Part shown: one piece after another, positions 22,626 to 59,344 of the stretch
Layout of the letters: the number at the start of each line of letters is the position of its first letter
Numbering within the stretch: the stretch's first letter is position 1
Assembly: GCA_025617745.1 (NCBI GenBank)
Contig: CM046870.1
Span: 28,849,927-28,913,926 of the forward strand
Length of the DNA stretch: 64,000 bases
Direction: 5' to 3'
Origin: Heliocidaris erythrogramma
Lineage: Eukaryota > Echinodermata > Echinoidea > Camarodonta > Echinometridae
Program-made: the position numbers and the translations under genes
Notes under the pieces: model-generated
What the model was told of the DNA's origin: nothing
Database searches by the model: none
What the model saw: the letters and a program-made list of their open reading frames with translations, nothing else

Positions 22626-23807
22626 CTCGTGGTGGGATGTTTTGTTCAACTGAATGATAAATACAATTATTTTGAGAAGTACAAAAAGTGATGATAATGG
22701 CATGTGCACATTAGGGTAACATACAATCAATCATAACTGTTTACCTCCTCTTCCACCTTCCTTCTTTTTTTTTCCTTTTTTTCTTGCACATTTGCATCTG
22801 TGTGATAATGTATTGTAGTCAGAGGTAGATTGGAACTAAAATTTGGATGGGGAATTTCAGAGCGACCAGCTCTTTATATTGACCATCCTGTGGGGAAAAC
22901 TCCCCACAGCCAGTCCAACCCATAATGTAGTAAATGGTAAATTTGACACTTATCTCATTTGTAATTCTGCAATGAAAAAATGTTTTGGCACTGGCTGCTT
23001 TATGTTGTGTGCCAATTCAAGGAAAGGCATTTTAACCCCCCCCCCCCCCTTTTTTTCGTTTAAATCTATCTCACAGAAAGCATTCAGGAATAACTTTTCA
23101 CATGAGATTTAACCCAGGCATCTTCTAGATGCAACCATTTTCAAACTTTACTTGTTCATGTATCTTGAAAATTGTTTTCACTATTTGACAAGGTACCCAC
23201 AAATCTAAAGTCTGCAAAGGGATATTTGTTATATGTACATGATCACAGAGAACAGTAATTAAGCAAATATCTATTGTACAAGAAATTGAATCAAAATTTA
23301 AAACTGAATTTGCAATTTCATGTGAATGAGCCAATCTCCTTGTGGTGCCAGGCCAGGACGAGCTTTTTCTTTTTTATATTCTTTCTTTTTTGGGGAGCAA
23401 CTTTTCCAAATTCTCTGACAAGTTAAAAAAAAAAAAACTAAATTGAATAGGAAGATACCAATGCAATGATTCTTCAGCTTTTTATTTTTTATTTTTTATT
23501 TATTTTTTTTTAATTTCTCTAAAATTTTCCTTGTACTGATGCTTTGATTTATTGCTTCAACACAAACCAACTTTTTATAAATGCTCTGTTGGGAAAATCT
23601 AATGTTATTTTGAAAGAAACTGTCAACAGGTCAACGTCATGAAGCTCTTCCTAACCTCTTGCACAATGAAAGCTGCAAATGTACTGGCTAGAAAACCAGT
23701 AAAAATAGCCGTCTGTAATATTTTATATTTGAATACACTAACCTCACTCTCACTCACTTTTCAGTAACATTGTGCGAGTATACTAATTTACATGTACATG
23801 CAACCGG
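22626..23807. other. No gene seen; poly-C/poly-T and A/T tracts
   Basis: Poly-C near 23037-23049 is followed by poly-T, and there are T-rich stretches near 22766-22790 and 23480-23515. There is no supported coding sequence. Confidence 0.5.
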
Positions 23808-24165
23808 GGCGGATCCAGGATTTAGTATAAGGGGGGGGGGGGGCACACAAATGCAGGTTTGTCAACTTTTGGAAAAGGTAGACCCGTATTTTTTTGGTAT
23901 TGCTAGCTTCTCGAGAAGTCGCTTAGTGGGGGGGGGGGGCCACAATTTTTTTTTTTATTCGCCAGACCTCCAAAATTCACTCAGTGGGGGGGGGGTTTCC
24001 CTCCATAATTCTCTGACAAGCAAAAAAAAAGTCTTCATTATAAAAGGTGGGGGGGGGGGGGCACAATCGACAAAAAGGGTGGATCCTCTATGGTCAAAAT
24101 GCATACTTTTCTTCCAAAAGGGGGGGGGGGCACGGGCCGGAAGTGCCCCCCCCCCTGGATCCGCC
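23808..24165. mobile_element. Fold-back element with GGCGGATCCAGG termini and internal poly-G tracts
   Basis: The left GGCGGATCCAGG and right CCTGGATCCGCC are perfect inverted repeats, and both flanks carry GCAACC. Inside, five G-runs of 9-14 bases recur every 50-100 bp, each followed by a GCACA/GCCACA-like motif. This suggests internal tandem duplication. Open frames across it are low-complexity artefacts. Confidence 0.7.
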
Positions 24166-24354
24166 AATGCATGCAACCACTATGATAAATTTTATTCAAA
24201 AGAAAAAAATATTCCACAATTAGCAAAACAGAAAACACCGCAATAGTCTTGTACAAAGAATTCAAAAGAAATTCAAAATATTTATTTACATCAATTCAAT
24301 GTATGCTCAAATTCCTGTATATACATCTAAACAAGTATCATGATCATTGAAATA

Positions 24355-24701
24355 CAGTGGAACCTCGTTATAACAAACTCCTTGGGACCAAGATAATTAC
24401 CTCTTTATATCGAAACCTTGTTATATCAGGGCTCAAAAACACTAGAATACCAAGAAGTGGGACCAGTAAAATGACCTTGTTATACAGTGGAAACTCATTA
24501 TAAAGAGCTCTGATATAACAAGATTCCTGATATAACAAGGTAATTTTGCTGGTCCCAAGTCTTTATGTTCCCTTTTTTTTACCCTGATGAAAGGAGATTC
24601 CTGATAAGGTAATATTCATGGTCCGAAGGTCCTTGTAATAGAGAGTTTTGACTGTAACGCGAGTTTGTTACTACAGTGCTCTTATTAACAAGGTTCCACT
24701 G
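24355..24701. mobile_element. Pogo/Tigger-like MITE, CAGTGGAACC termini
   Basis: The termini CAGTGGAACCTCG and AGGTTCCACTG are inverted repeats. TA precedes the left end. An inner CAGTGGAAACTCATTATA near 24485 suggests a nested second copy. The TA target preference and CAGTNNAACC ends are typical of IS630-Tc1-mariner pogo-type elements. There is no coding capacity. Confidence 0.7.
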
Positions 24702-25135
24702 CATAAACATAATTTTGAGCTGATAGTTTGACATATATCGAGACCTACAGATAGTAATATTTCTCTCATGAGGAGAACAGGGGAGCACTGCTGTGTTTCA
24801 ACAAAACTCAGTTGAAATCTATCTTCAAGATTGCAAAGAAATACAACCAATAAGCCAGTTCGTAGTAACAACATGCGCATGTGCAGATAAAGGTCATGTT
24901 TACCGAGCACAAATGACCTCTATATGCTGTTTAAGAGTGCGCTCTGTGATGCATACACCAATGTGATAATAGTTGGTAAACATGCAGTGCATCCACCAAA
25001 ACAGACGCCCGTCCAATTTTTTTCCATCTACTTGTATTACATGTAATTACGAACTGGCTAATTACAGAGTACGACAAGTAATTTAATCTCGGCATCGATT
25101 TGCAGACTTTTACATCATTTTTTGTTTCACTTCAG
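24702..25135. other. No gene seen
   Basis: This is short AT-rich spacer without recognisable features. Confidence 0.5.
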
Positions 25136-25244
25136 GTGACAATGACAATGACAGTGACAATGACAATGACAAATGACAGTGACAATGTCAATGACAGTGA
25201 CAATGTCAATGACAATGACCAATGACAAATGACAATGACAATGA
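25136..25244. repeat. GACAAT/GACAGT hexanucleotide array
   Basis: This is tandem GACAAT, GACAGT and GTCAAT hexamers with occasional extra bases, about 17 units. It is simple-sequence DNA. Confidence 0.9.
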
Positions 25245-25911
25245 TTTTATTTCTCTGTGATATATAAACTTACATTTTTTCCATAGATAACTATCTGCAT
25301 CTGCGACAGTGGAGATGATTAACAAAAGGACATGCAGAAACATGACATCACTGTATGAAAATCATAACATAATTATATCATTTCTTCACTGCAGAAATTA
25401 CTGGAAATCATAATTTCAGTAATTTCAAATATTTTATGTACTAAAAGTAGGTTTCGTTCCAAAATTCAAGGAAAAGGCACCTTATTAATTTCCTTTGTAT
25501 CATCATGGGTTTATATTTTATTTCATTCCAGTCTCCGGGGTGATATAAAAGCATTACAAATATGATTTAGACTTAGATGATAAAAATTTGCCACATTTTA
25601 CAATTTGTCATCTGGAGTTATCTCTTGTCTTGACATAAAGATAGGACAAATGAAAAAACATGTTGAGAATAATGTCAAAACATATATAATTTTATAGGGG
25701 CTTTTGAATTCACAAATTTACATGCAGTAAATATGTATATGAATACACAACATTAACATTAAAGTGTAAGATATTAATTCCTCCACGGAAGTGGGGTTAT
25801 ATATCACAAAAATCAATTTTGTGGTAATCAAGTTTCTGGAATGTAATATATTCATTGACATATTCGTCATAACCTCAAAGAAATGGTTAATACCAATTCC
25901 ACATATGTAAC
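25245..25911. other. No gene seen
   Basis: This is AT-rich sequence without a supported exon. Confidence 0.5.
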
Positions 25912-26290
25912 TTTTAAAGAAAAGGTTGGGCTCTGGGATAGGTCAAAAATAATTTGTGAGCTTTTTCATTCTCTTTTTATCAGTTTGGAAGATTATCATT
26001 GTAGAAATGTCCCGTGAAAAGGATTGCTCTTCAAATGCCCTCACATTCAAAATATGACAAGAAACAGCTGAAATGTTCGCCAAAAATGTGTGTATAGTCC
26101 CATATAGACATTTCTATGTGCAGTGCATGTGACTCTCAGCAGGATTGAGTCAATATCTTCTCATTCTGGTGATTCCAAAACCTTAAAGCATACACCAATT
26201 TTTATGTAGTATATAATCAACCTTTCCCAACTGGTTTGAGACAGTTTATTGTGCAATGTAATCACATGACCAGAACTCAACTGTATCTTC
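25912..26290. repeat. GTTGAGTTCTGG family element, copy 2 (inverted)
   Basis: It has the family's ends (AAAGGTTGGGCTCTGGGA and GACCAGAACTCAACTG) and internal blocks shared with copy 1 in opposite orientation, for example TTCTATGTGCAGTGCATG and TGATTCCAAAACCTTAAAG. Confidence 0.7.
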
Positions 26291-27051
26291 AATGAAATCA
26301 TATTTCCCTCTATCATATTGGTGAGAAGTTGGATTCTCGTCCCATTGTATGAGGGATTGTGTGAAGTTTATCCAGTCACTGCTTTAGGTGACACGTATCT
26401 GGCTGACAGAACCAATCAGCAAAGAGTAATATCTGACTATTCAAAATGCACAGAAAAGTGCCTCATGAAGGACTGTAAAATACTTCTGTTGTCATGGCCC
26501 TGAATCTAAATACAGGTACTTTTGATGCAGAATAAATGGAGTTCTGAACACAACAGTCCTTGTCAAAAAAAGTCTTCATAACATTTAATTTTCTAACATA
26601 ATATCTGGATTTCAGGGTCTTTTATTACAATAGATCACTCCCAGCAAACAAACTGATATTAGAGAAATCAGAGAACACATTATACAAGCGGGTATATTTC
26701 CTTTCTAGTTGAGAATAATACATAACAACATAACATGAGTATGCAGAAAGAGCAAATCTACCACACAACTTGAGTAAGTTTGTGTTGGACCACAAAATTT
26801 GTTGACTGAAAAATTCCTAGGGAAACAATCATTACAATCATTAATCATTTACATCACATAATCAATTATTCTCCCCTTGCAAATTGGCACTTTTATAATT
26901 TGCTGCAATATGCAGCATGTTTTTATACAATTTCATTTCAGACTCATCATGTCTTGTTGGTCGAATGCAACAGTGAACAAGAAGTCACAGTTTTGCCATT
27001 TTGGAGAGGGTCAGTTGAATCATTCAGCCATCCAGTCAAAATAACGACCAA
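26291..27051. other. No gene seen
   Basis: This is an AT-rich region downstream of EFTUD2 without recognisable coding sequence. Confidence 0.45.
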
Positions 27052-27287
27052 CACTCTGAACATGACGAACAAAGAAGCGGACAATTTATGCTGCTCCTCA
27101 TTGTACCCTTCACAATTGCACTGGCTAACAAAAGAACATCCATTCATTGCTATCCTGTAAAAATATGTAGAACAGGTGTCACATAATAGCAGTGAAGGGA
27201 TGTCCTTTTGTATACTAGAGCTATTGTGGAGGGTACAATGAGGAGCTGCATAAATTGTCTGCTCTCTTTGTCACCATGTTCATAGTG
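27052..27287. mobile_element. Fold-back MITE, CACTATGAAC family, copy 2
   Basis: It is very similar to 3333-3569 over the whole length, with termini CACTCTGAACATGACGAAC and CACCATGTTCATAGTG. It lies just beyond the probable 3' end of EFTUD2. Confidence 0.85.
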
Positions 27288-27452
27288 AAGTGGCCTAAGT
27301 TAAACCTAGCTTGACTAACTTGTGGAAAACCAAATGTCAGCTATTAAATTCCATATAACTTCCTGAATGATGGGACAAAATATAAAAACAAAACTTATTT
27401 GGTCATGAAATGAAAATAAGAAATGGATTTCATAAAGGCATATCTGTGAATT

Positions 27453-27458
27453 TTTATT
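27453..27458 (-). promoter_or_regulatory. EFTUD2: Candidate EFTUD2 polyadenylation signal (AATAAA)
   Basis: A minus-strand AATAAA lies about 316 nt downstream of the EFTUD2 stop codon. Its position is plausible, but the hexamer is common in AT-rich DNA and no transcript end can be seen. Confidence 0.35.
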
Positions 27459-27773
27459 TAGTTACAAGATAAAAGTGATTTGACATTTGTACAGGGATGG
27501 AGAGGTTAACATCTGGCACTCCATACATCCGTGGACTAGTTCTACACACTTAGGCGACATTAAGGTCTGGCGTAAGGTTAGGCAGCTTTCAAGAAAACGT
27601 GCCAATTTTCCTGATAGGTCTACTCATCAAGTCATAATTGTGCAACATGTTGGGAGTTCAACCTCAGAACAGAGATGTGTACGGACATCTGAAGCTCGAT
27701 TGCCATTCAGTGGTTACCATGGAAACGTTAATAAATACAAACAAATCCCAACCAGACAGATGAAAGGAGGTCT

Positions 27774-52697
<24,924 letters not shown>

Positions 52698-53283
52698 GGT
52701 TGCTTGCTGGTGGGTTAGACACTGGAGGAGTAGGTCAACAAATTTAACATGCTTAATTAATTCCATCATTTGGAACTTTAACACTTTGATCAAGTGCACT
52801 TTTCAGGATGTTTTTGCACCATGGTGGCCATCGATCTTGTTCCTCTGAAACTCTTAAGCCCACTGCACACTATACGATGCAGTCACTCACCAGGAAGAAG
52901 AAGAAGCAGAACCTCACATTCTGGTGAGTGCTCTGCTCAAAAGGTTAATCACAGAGTCAGACTGACTAGAGTTTAACTCCAGACAGCTCTGCCGCCACCA
53001 TAGGTGGCTGAGCTCCAGGTGCAAATACACCATGCCAATTTTCACGTCCACTTTGTTCCATTTGTTTCAAATGAGAACACTGTAAGATGAAAATTCGTAC
53101 TTAAATAACACACACAAAAAAAATAAGTTATGAAGATTTCAAAAAACTAAAATTACTAAATGAAATTGGCAACATACTCATTATACTAATGAGATGCTAT
53201 GATGTTTTTGAGCTCTCACTTAATAGGTAATAAATAAGAAAATTATCAGATTTCAGCTTTTAAACAAAGAAAATTGAAATACA

Positions 53284-53510
53284 TTGTATCTTAACATTCA
53301 CAATTTAATGTCGTCAGTCAACAACAATGAGATTAACAATCTTTATGAATGGTTCTGTTGTAACAGGCTCATGTTAAATGCGGGGAAAAAGAAGTACGTT
53401 ATTTTCAGATCAAGAGGCAGGAATATTCCTGAAAATGTCAACCCGTTAATTATTGGTGGTCATCAGATCACCCAAAGCGAAAGTGTACAATTTCTGGGTG
53501 TAAACGCTGC
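53284..53510 (+). pseudogene. Non-LTR reverse transcriptase fragment
   Basis: The frame reads NNEINNLYEWFCCNRLMLNA, KKKYVIFRSRGRN, PLIIGGHQITQSESVQFLGV. This is the palm/thumb segment that follows the catalytic YADD in CR1/jockey-type reverse transcriptases. Both ends are missing, and the right side is interrupted by the CpG-rich repeat array. A possible 3' end of the same element, with an AATTGAATTGAATTAA tail, appears near 56580-56622 beyond the array. Confidence 0.7.
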
Positions 53511-56447
53511 TTTCAAATTCAGCCCTTAAAAATCTCACTCCTACCTCAAATGGCCGTTAGGAAGAACTTTTTATATTTTCAGCAAAATCTTGTCCAAAAC
53601 CGGAGAAATCCCCGCCGATTTGTTTCGCGATCGCGTGTTGTTTACATACTGCCGATATCTTAGACTAAAATCGGCCAATAAAATTTTTGTCCACGAAGAA
53701 ACTCGGGATCGCAAGCGCACATCAATCTTTACGATCGCGCGCACAGAAAATCAGGACTTTTCCGTGTATGCCACAGGGACCGAATTTTTAAGGACAAAAC
53801 TCTTTAAGGACAAAACTCACGCGATCGCGCGTTGTTTACATACTGCCGATATCTTAGACTAAAATCGGCCAATAAAATTTTTGTCCACGAAGAAACTCGG
53901 GATCGCAAGCGCACATCGATCTTTACGATCGCGCGCACAGAAAATCAGGACTTTTCCGTGTATGGCACAGGGACCGAATTTTTAAGGACAAAACTCTTTT
54001 GGGGAGATGTCAGCGCCCGCGGCGACCAGGAAATGTACACATTGACTCCGATAACTTCTTTCGCGAGAAATATAAAATAGTTGGTATTTTCTGTCGCATG
54101 TACTAAAGGTATGGGGGGAAAAATAAGATAAATATTTTAAATACTTGCTTTCAAATTCAGCCCTTAAAAATCTCACTCCTACCTCAAATGGCCGTTAGGA
54201 AGAACTTTTGATATTTTCATCAAAATCCAAAGTCAAAATCTTGTCCAAAACCGGAGAAATCCCCGCCGATTTGTTTCGCGATCGCGTGTTGTTTACATAC
54301 TGCCGATGTCTTAGACTAAAATCGGCCAATAAAATTTTTGTCCACGAAGAAACTCGGGATCGCAAGCGCACAGCGATCTTTACGATCGCGCACACAGAAA
54401 ATCGGAACTTTTCCGTGTACGCCATAGGGACCGAATTTTTGAGGACAAAACTCTTTTGGGGAGATGTCAGCGCCCGCGGCGACCAGGAAATGTACACAAT
54501 GACTCCGATAGCTCGTTTCGCGAGAATCAACAGTAAATTACGGATTTCATTTTTGGAAATATCTTTTCCAACATTGGTGAGTTGAATTTATTGTATTTCT
54601 TGGATATTTTGGGGTCGGTTTTTGAAAATTAAATGCCGATTTTGAGTGAATATTGGTGACTTTTGTGCAGTGGTGTTTTAAAAAGATGAGGTGTATGACT
54701 GCCTACATTATACACACGAAGTATAGGAATGTAGCTATGAGTGAAATATGTCACTTACGGGATCGCAAGCGCACATCGATCTTTACGATCGCGCACACAG
54801 AAAATCGGGACTTTCCGTGTATGCCACATAGGGACCGAATTTTTAAGGACAAAACTCTTTTGGGGAGATGTCAGCGCCCGCGGCGACCAGGAAATGTACA
54901 CAATGACTCCGATAGCTCGTTTCGCGAGAATCAACAGTAAATTACGGATTTGATTTTTGGAAATATCTTTTCCAACATCGGTGAGTTGAATTTATTGTAT
55001 TTCTTGGATATTTTGTTGTCGGTTTTTGTAAACTAAATGCCGATTTTGAGTGAATGTTTGTGACTTTTGTGCAGTGGTGTTTTAAAAAGTTGAGGTGTAT
55101 GACTGCCTAAATTATACACACGAAGTATAGGAATGTAGCTATGAGTGGCTACGAGTGGCCGTGAGTGACATATTTCACTCATAGCTACATTCCTATACTT
55201 CGTGTGTATAATGTAGGCAGTCATACACCTCAACTTTTTAAAACACCACTGCACAAAAGTCACCAATATTCACTCAAAATCGGCATTTAATTTTCAAAAA
55301 CCGACCCCAAAATATCCAAGAAATACAATAAATTCAACTCACCAATGTTGGAAAAGATATTTTCAAAAATCAAATCCGTAATTTACTGTTGATTCTCGCG
55401 AAACGAGCTATCGGAGTCATTGTGTACATTTCCTGGTCGCCGCGGGCGCCGACATCTCCCCAAAAGAGTTTTGTCCTCAAAAATTCGGTCCCTATGGCGT
55501 ACACGGAAAAGTTCCGATTTTCTGTGTGCGCGATCGTAAAGATCGATGTGCGCTTGCGATCCCGAGTTTCTTCGTGGACAAAAATTGTATTGGCCGATTT
55601 TAGTCTAAGACATCGGCAGTTTGTAAACAACACGCGATCGCGAAACAAATCGGCGGGGATTTCTCCGGTTTTGGACAAGATTTTGACTTTGGATTTTGCT
55701 GAAAATATCAAAAGTTCTTCCTAACGGCCATTTGAGGTAGGAGTCACTCCCGGGTACATTTCTGTAAAATAGTTGGTATTTTCTGTCGCATGTACTAAAG
55801 GTATGGGGGAAAAAATAAGATAAATATTTTAAATACTTGCTTTCAAATTCAGCCCTTAAAAATCTCACTCCTACCTCAAATGGCCGTTAGGAAGAACTTT
55901 TTATATTTTCAGCAAAATCCAAAGTCAAAATCTTGTCCAAAACCGGAGAAATCCCCGCCGATTTGTTTCGCGATCGCGTGTTGTTTACAAACTGCCGATG
56001 TCTTAGACTAAAATCGGCCAATACAATTTTTGTCCGCGAAGAAACTCGGGATCGCAAGCGCACATCGATCTTTACGATCGCGCACACAGAAAATCGGAAC
56101 TTTTCCGTGTACGCCATAGGGACCGAATTTTTGAGGACAAAACTCTTTTGGGGAGATGTCGGCGCCCGCGGCGACCAGGAAATGTACACAATGACTCCGA
56201 TAGCTCGTTTCGCGAGAATCAACAGTAAATTGCGGATTTCATTTTTGTAAATATCTTTTCCAACATTGGTGAGTTGAATTTATTGTATTTCTTGGATATT
56301 TTGGGGTCGGTTTTTGAAAATTAAATGCCGATTTTGAGTGAATATTGGTGACTTTTGTGCAGTGGTGTTTTAAAAAGATGAGGTGTATGACTGCCTACAT
56401 TATACACACGAAGTATAGGAATGTACCTATGAGTGCCCGGGAGTGAC
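53508..56447. repeat. Array of CpG-rich GCGATCGC-containing units, direct and inverted
   Basis: Related units lie at 53508-53818, 53819-54073 (partial), 54074-54749, 54757-55158 (5'-truncated), 55165-55750 (inverted) and 55763-56447. A full unit is about 650-680 bp, beginning AAAATAGTTGGTATTTTCTG and passing CTCACTCCTACCTCAAATGG and CGCGATCGCGTGTTG. It ends TAGGAATGTAGCTATGAGTG. Units 54757 and 55165 face each other and form a palindrome with arms of about 390 bp centred near 55165. CpG density is far above the surrounding intron. The family is not recognised. Confidence 0.9.
54208..54749 (+). other. Hypothetical two-exon reading frame in the best-preserved array unit
   Basis: The first segment (54208-54576) reads ILSKTGEIPADLFRDRVLF, EETRDRKRTAIFTIAHTENR, FLRTKLFWGDVSARGDQEMY and ISFPTL. 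It runs into GTGAGT at 54577. A 94-nt segment ends TTTTGTGCAG at 54670, and the frame reopens in phase as WCFKKMRCMTAYIIHTKYRN. The same 94-nt spacing occurs in the units at 54981, 55342 (minus) and 56269. In three of the four, however, a stop precedes the donor, and the opposite strand is open too. I recognise no family, so coding is unproven. Confidence 0.3.
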
Positions 56448-56817
56448 ATATTTCATCTTCATGATCTTCTTGCCAAGATACGGTATTTACTTTAAAAGGG
56501 GCCCCATCCACAAGCTCTGCTTCCTAGGGTAGGGGTCCCAAACCTCTCATTCAAACTAATATTCCATTGTATTGTGTTATTATTTTGTGTTTGATTGGTT
56601 TAAATAAATTGAATTGAATTAATCACTTAATATTATATTCAAGTAGGTCTACATCATCGCGACACAATATGTAAGGTATGGGACTACAATTTAAATGCCA
56701 CGCTCAAAACAGGTTGTATTCTCACTTTTAAAGAAACTGATACACGTGCAAATAATTAAAACATGAAAATGTTCCATCTTATATAATCACACATTTGAAT
56801 ATGATGAAATAACTTAC

Positions 56818-56890
56818 CTTGTCCCTGATTTAAGATATTGTATTGGAGACAACAGAAACCGCCGATTCGTTTACAAAACGCCACCACATG
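56818..56890 (-). other. EFTUD2: Probable EFTUD2 5' UTR exon (5' end unknown)
   Basis: A consensus donor (GACAAG before GTAAGT, at 56817-56812 on the minus strand) follows GC-richer sequence. It would splice over the repeat array to an acceptor just before the ATG at 52697. The 5' boundary is arbitrary and no TATA box is evident. Confidence 0.4.
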
Positions 56891-56899
56891 CGAAATGTA

Positions 56900-57819
56900 G
56901 TCTCATCAGCTCAGCGCAAGCAGACCCATGAAATCCTCGTCTGTGCATGCCTTATGATTTAGAGATCAATCCAGAAAATGGCAAAATCAAAGTTCATGTG
57001 AAAAAGACAAGCTTTCAATATTTTCCGCTACTAAAAAATGGAAATGTTTATAATGAATTGATATGATAAATCACTATATAACAGTTCTGTAATTCATTGT
57101 CTCATTGATAGAAGTCGTAGTTAAAAGACTAAGCGATCTTTAAGAAAACTATAAATTTCTTCCTCCCACCCCGCCCCCCCCCCCCCCCCGAAAACAGCAT
57201 AAAACACGACCGAATACAACTACTGAGACACAATAGTTGCAACAGTAGTAGGCCTAAGTGATCCTGAAGAGGGACAAAGTAACGGACTGCCACGAAAACT
57301 GCTGATTTTGATTTCCTTTTATTCAGCTAGAAGAGGATCATCGATAAACCAAAAAGTTTGATAAAGTCATGTAAATTATGAAAGGAGAAAAGTTGAGAAA
57401 GAGGCTGCTTTTGTCAATAAGATTGTCTCGGAAGGTTTTTTTTTTTGTGTGTGTGTGTGTGTGTGTTTTTATCAGGTAATCAACATAAATCACAATAATT
57501 ACAAGTGATTTACAAAATCACGGAGCAAAAAACAACACAAACAAACAGAAGGATGTTCGGAAGTTAATGTAGATGGCAGGGTTTGGTCTTAAATGTGGTT
57601 ATTTTCGTTGAACATGTGTCCAACTTGACAGGTTCACTCGCCGATAGCCTGTCATATGTTACAATGATTATTATGTGGGGTAAAAGGAATGATGCAAAAG
57701 TTATCACCATTTTCAGCACATCATCACAAAGGCATAAAAGAAAATCTTTGTTTTCCTTGTTCCAGGCTTAACAAAAAGGGAAAATCAGTCTGACGAATGG
57801 TGGGTTACAGCCCTATAGC
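56900..57819. other. Upstream region of EFTUD2, no gene seen
   Basis: It contains a poly-C run near 57172-57189 and a (GT)n tract near 57444-57465. Promoter elements could be here, but I cannot point to one. Confidence 0.4.
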
Positions 57820-58103
57820 TAGAAGGTCCGATAGTTCGCGGGTCCGATAGACCGACACCCAATAGATAGAAGGTTCGATAGACCGAATGTACAGGAGGGT
57901 CCAATAGACAGACGGTTCTATAGACCGAATCGGCGGAGGGTCCGATAGTCCGAAGGTTCTATAGATCGAATGTCCAACGGGGTCCGATAGTCAGAAGGTC
58001 CGATAGACAGAAGGTTCTATAGACCGAATCGACAAAAGGGTCCGATAGTCCGAAGGTTCAGTAGGGGTCCGATAGTTAGAAGGTCCGATAGACCGACAAT
58101 AAC
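57820..58103. repeat. GGTCCGATAG minisatellite
   Basis: Irregular units built on GGTCCGATAG(T/A)CCGAA and GGTTCTATAGACCGAAT recur about every 17-20 bp, roughly 15 times, with higher-order pairs. I see no coding frame. Confidence 0.9.
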
Positions 58104-59087
58104 GTAAAAAAGGTAAAATAAGTGAATGCAATAGGTTTTTAATAGTTTTATCTCATAAAAGGAAAAGGGTAATGCCTTATCTTTTTCTATGTGTATTGTA
58201 ATAAACCGATGCACTAGGTCTGTAGGCCCACCCCCCCCCCCCCCCAAAAAAAAAAAAAATCGGGAACTTATTTTAAAGTTTTGTTTTATACACTTTCAAC
58301 ATGTTAAAAGTATTTTTATCAGAGCATCATCATCACCGTGGGGCGGGGGTGCACCCATGCAGCTCAGCCCCCGGTTAATTTTGCCACTAAACCGATGTAT
58401 TGGCAATGGGGAACGCTGACCATTGTTTGAAACATGGAAATCTAATTATATGGTACACACTAAAGCCCCGAGGCCCATCATGCCCGAAGCATTTTTTTTC
58501 TAGTGGAGAAAGCTGAGGAAAGGGCGTCCCCTTCTAACACAAGTGTTATTTTTTAAACAAAGAAATCTTTATAGTTGAATTTTCATTGAATGTAACAAAA
58601 GATAAGATTCTGACAACAAAAGATTCTGCCAGATAAAAATGAAATTGTTTCAATTAGGCCCTACCACCTTCGTGGGAGGGGGGCGTTTCCGTTTTTATTT
58701 TAGGGTTGTCAGGTGATATTTTCCTACCAGCTATGATGTCAGCTTTTATACTTTTTTTTAATGTTCACCGACTACACCCATACTACTACCTTGTGCCAAA
58801 TTTTAGTCTGTGGGCTCTGTCGGGTAAATTATACCATTTTTTTGGGGGGGGGGGGGTGGGGGGGAATTCGAGAATAGTCGGATACCTCACTGCCCGAATA
58901 TTATGATAGTCGGGTTTCTTGTTGCTGCAGGCCTAGCTCCTTGATTGTATGAGCGAGCAAAGCGAGCGAACGAGAGAGAGAGAAAAAAAAATTGTATCCT
59001 GAGGATAGGTTCTAGCGTATTGTTATTCCGTTCTCATAATTTTATCGGCATCTTCCGTTCTCATATTGGGAAGAGACTATTGGTCAC
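58104..59087. other. No gene seen; homopolymer tracts
   Basis: Poly-C/poly-A lies near 58230-58259, poly-G near 58842-58863 and (GA)n near 58967-58990. There is no supported coding sequence. Confidence 0.5.
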
Positions 59088-59280
59088 TGTAGTGACCTGT
59101 ATGTTTGTAATGCATAGCATGTTGCACACACTTTAAAGGTCACAGTGAAACTAGGTCACTCGACACATGTGACCGAGAAGAGCAGACGGTACGGGAATAA
59201 ACATGAGTTGAAGTTTGAAGTTTATATTCCTTGAGTTCGGAATGTGTTTTATTTCGAGTGATCATCTGTCAATGACTACA
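59088..59280 (+). repeat. 5' LTR of the Ty3/gypsy element
   Basis: It starts TGTAGTGACC and ends AATGACTACA, so the ends are the inverted pair TGTAGT/ACTACA. It contains GGGAATAAACATGAG with a possible AATAAA signal. At 193 bp it is short but within the range for this lineage. The boundary is inferred without the 3' partner. Confidence 0.72.
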
Positions 59281-59290
59281 GATGTGATAT

Positions 59291-59304
59291 TGGCGACGAG
59301 GATG
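59291..59304 (+). promoter_or_regulatory. Primer-binding site candidate
   Basis: TGGCGACGAGGATG begins with TGG, as expected for annealing to a tRNA CCA end, 10 nt after the LTR. The primer tRNA was not identified. Confidence 0.55.
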
Positions 59305-59344
59305 AAAGTCACAGGACTATTGTAAATCTGCTTGAGACGAAAAA

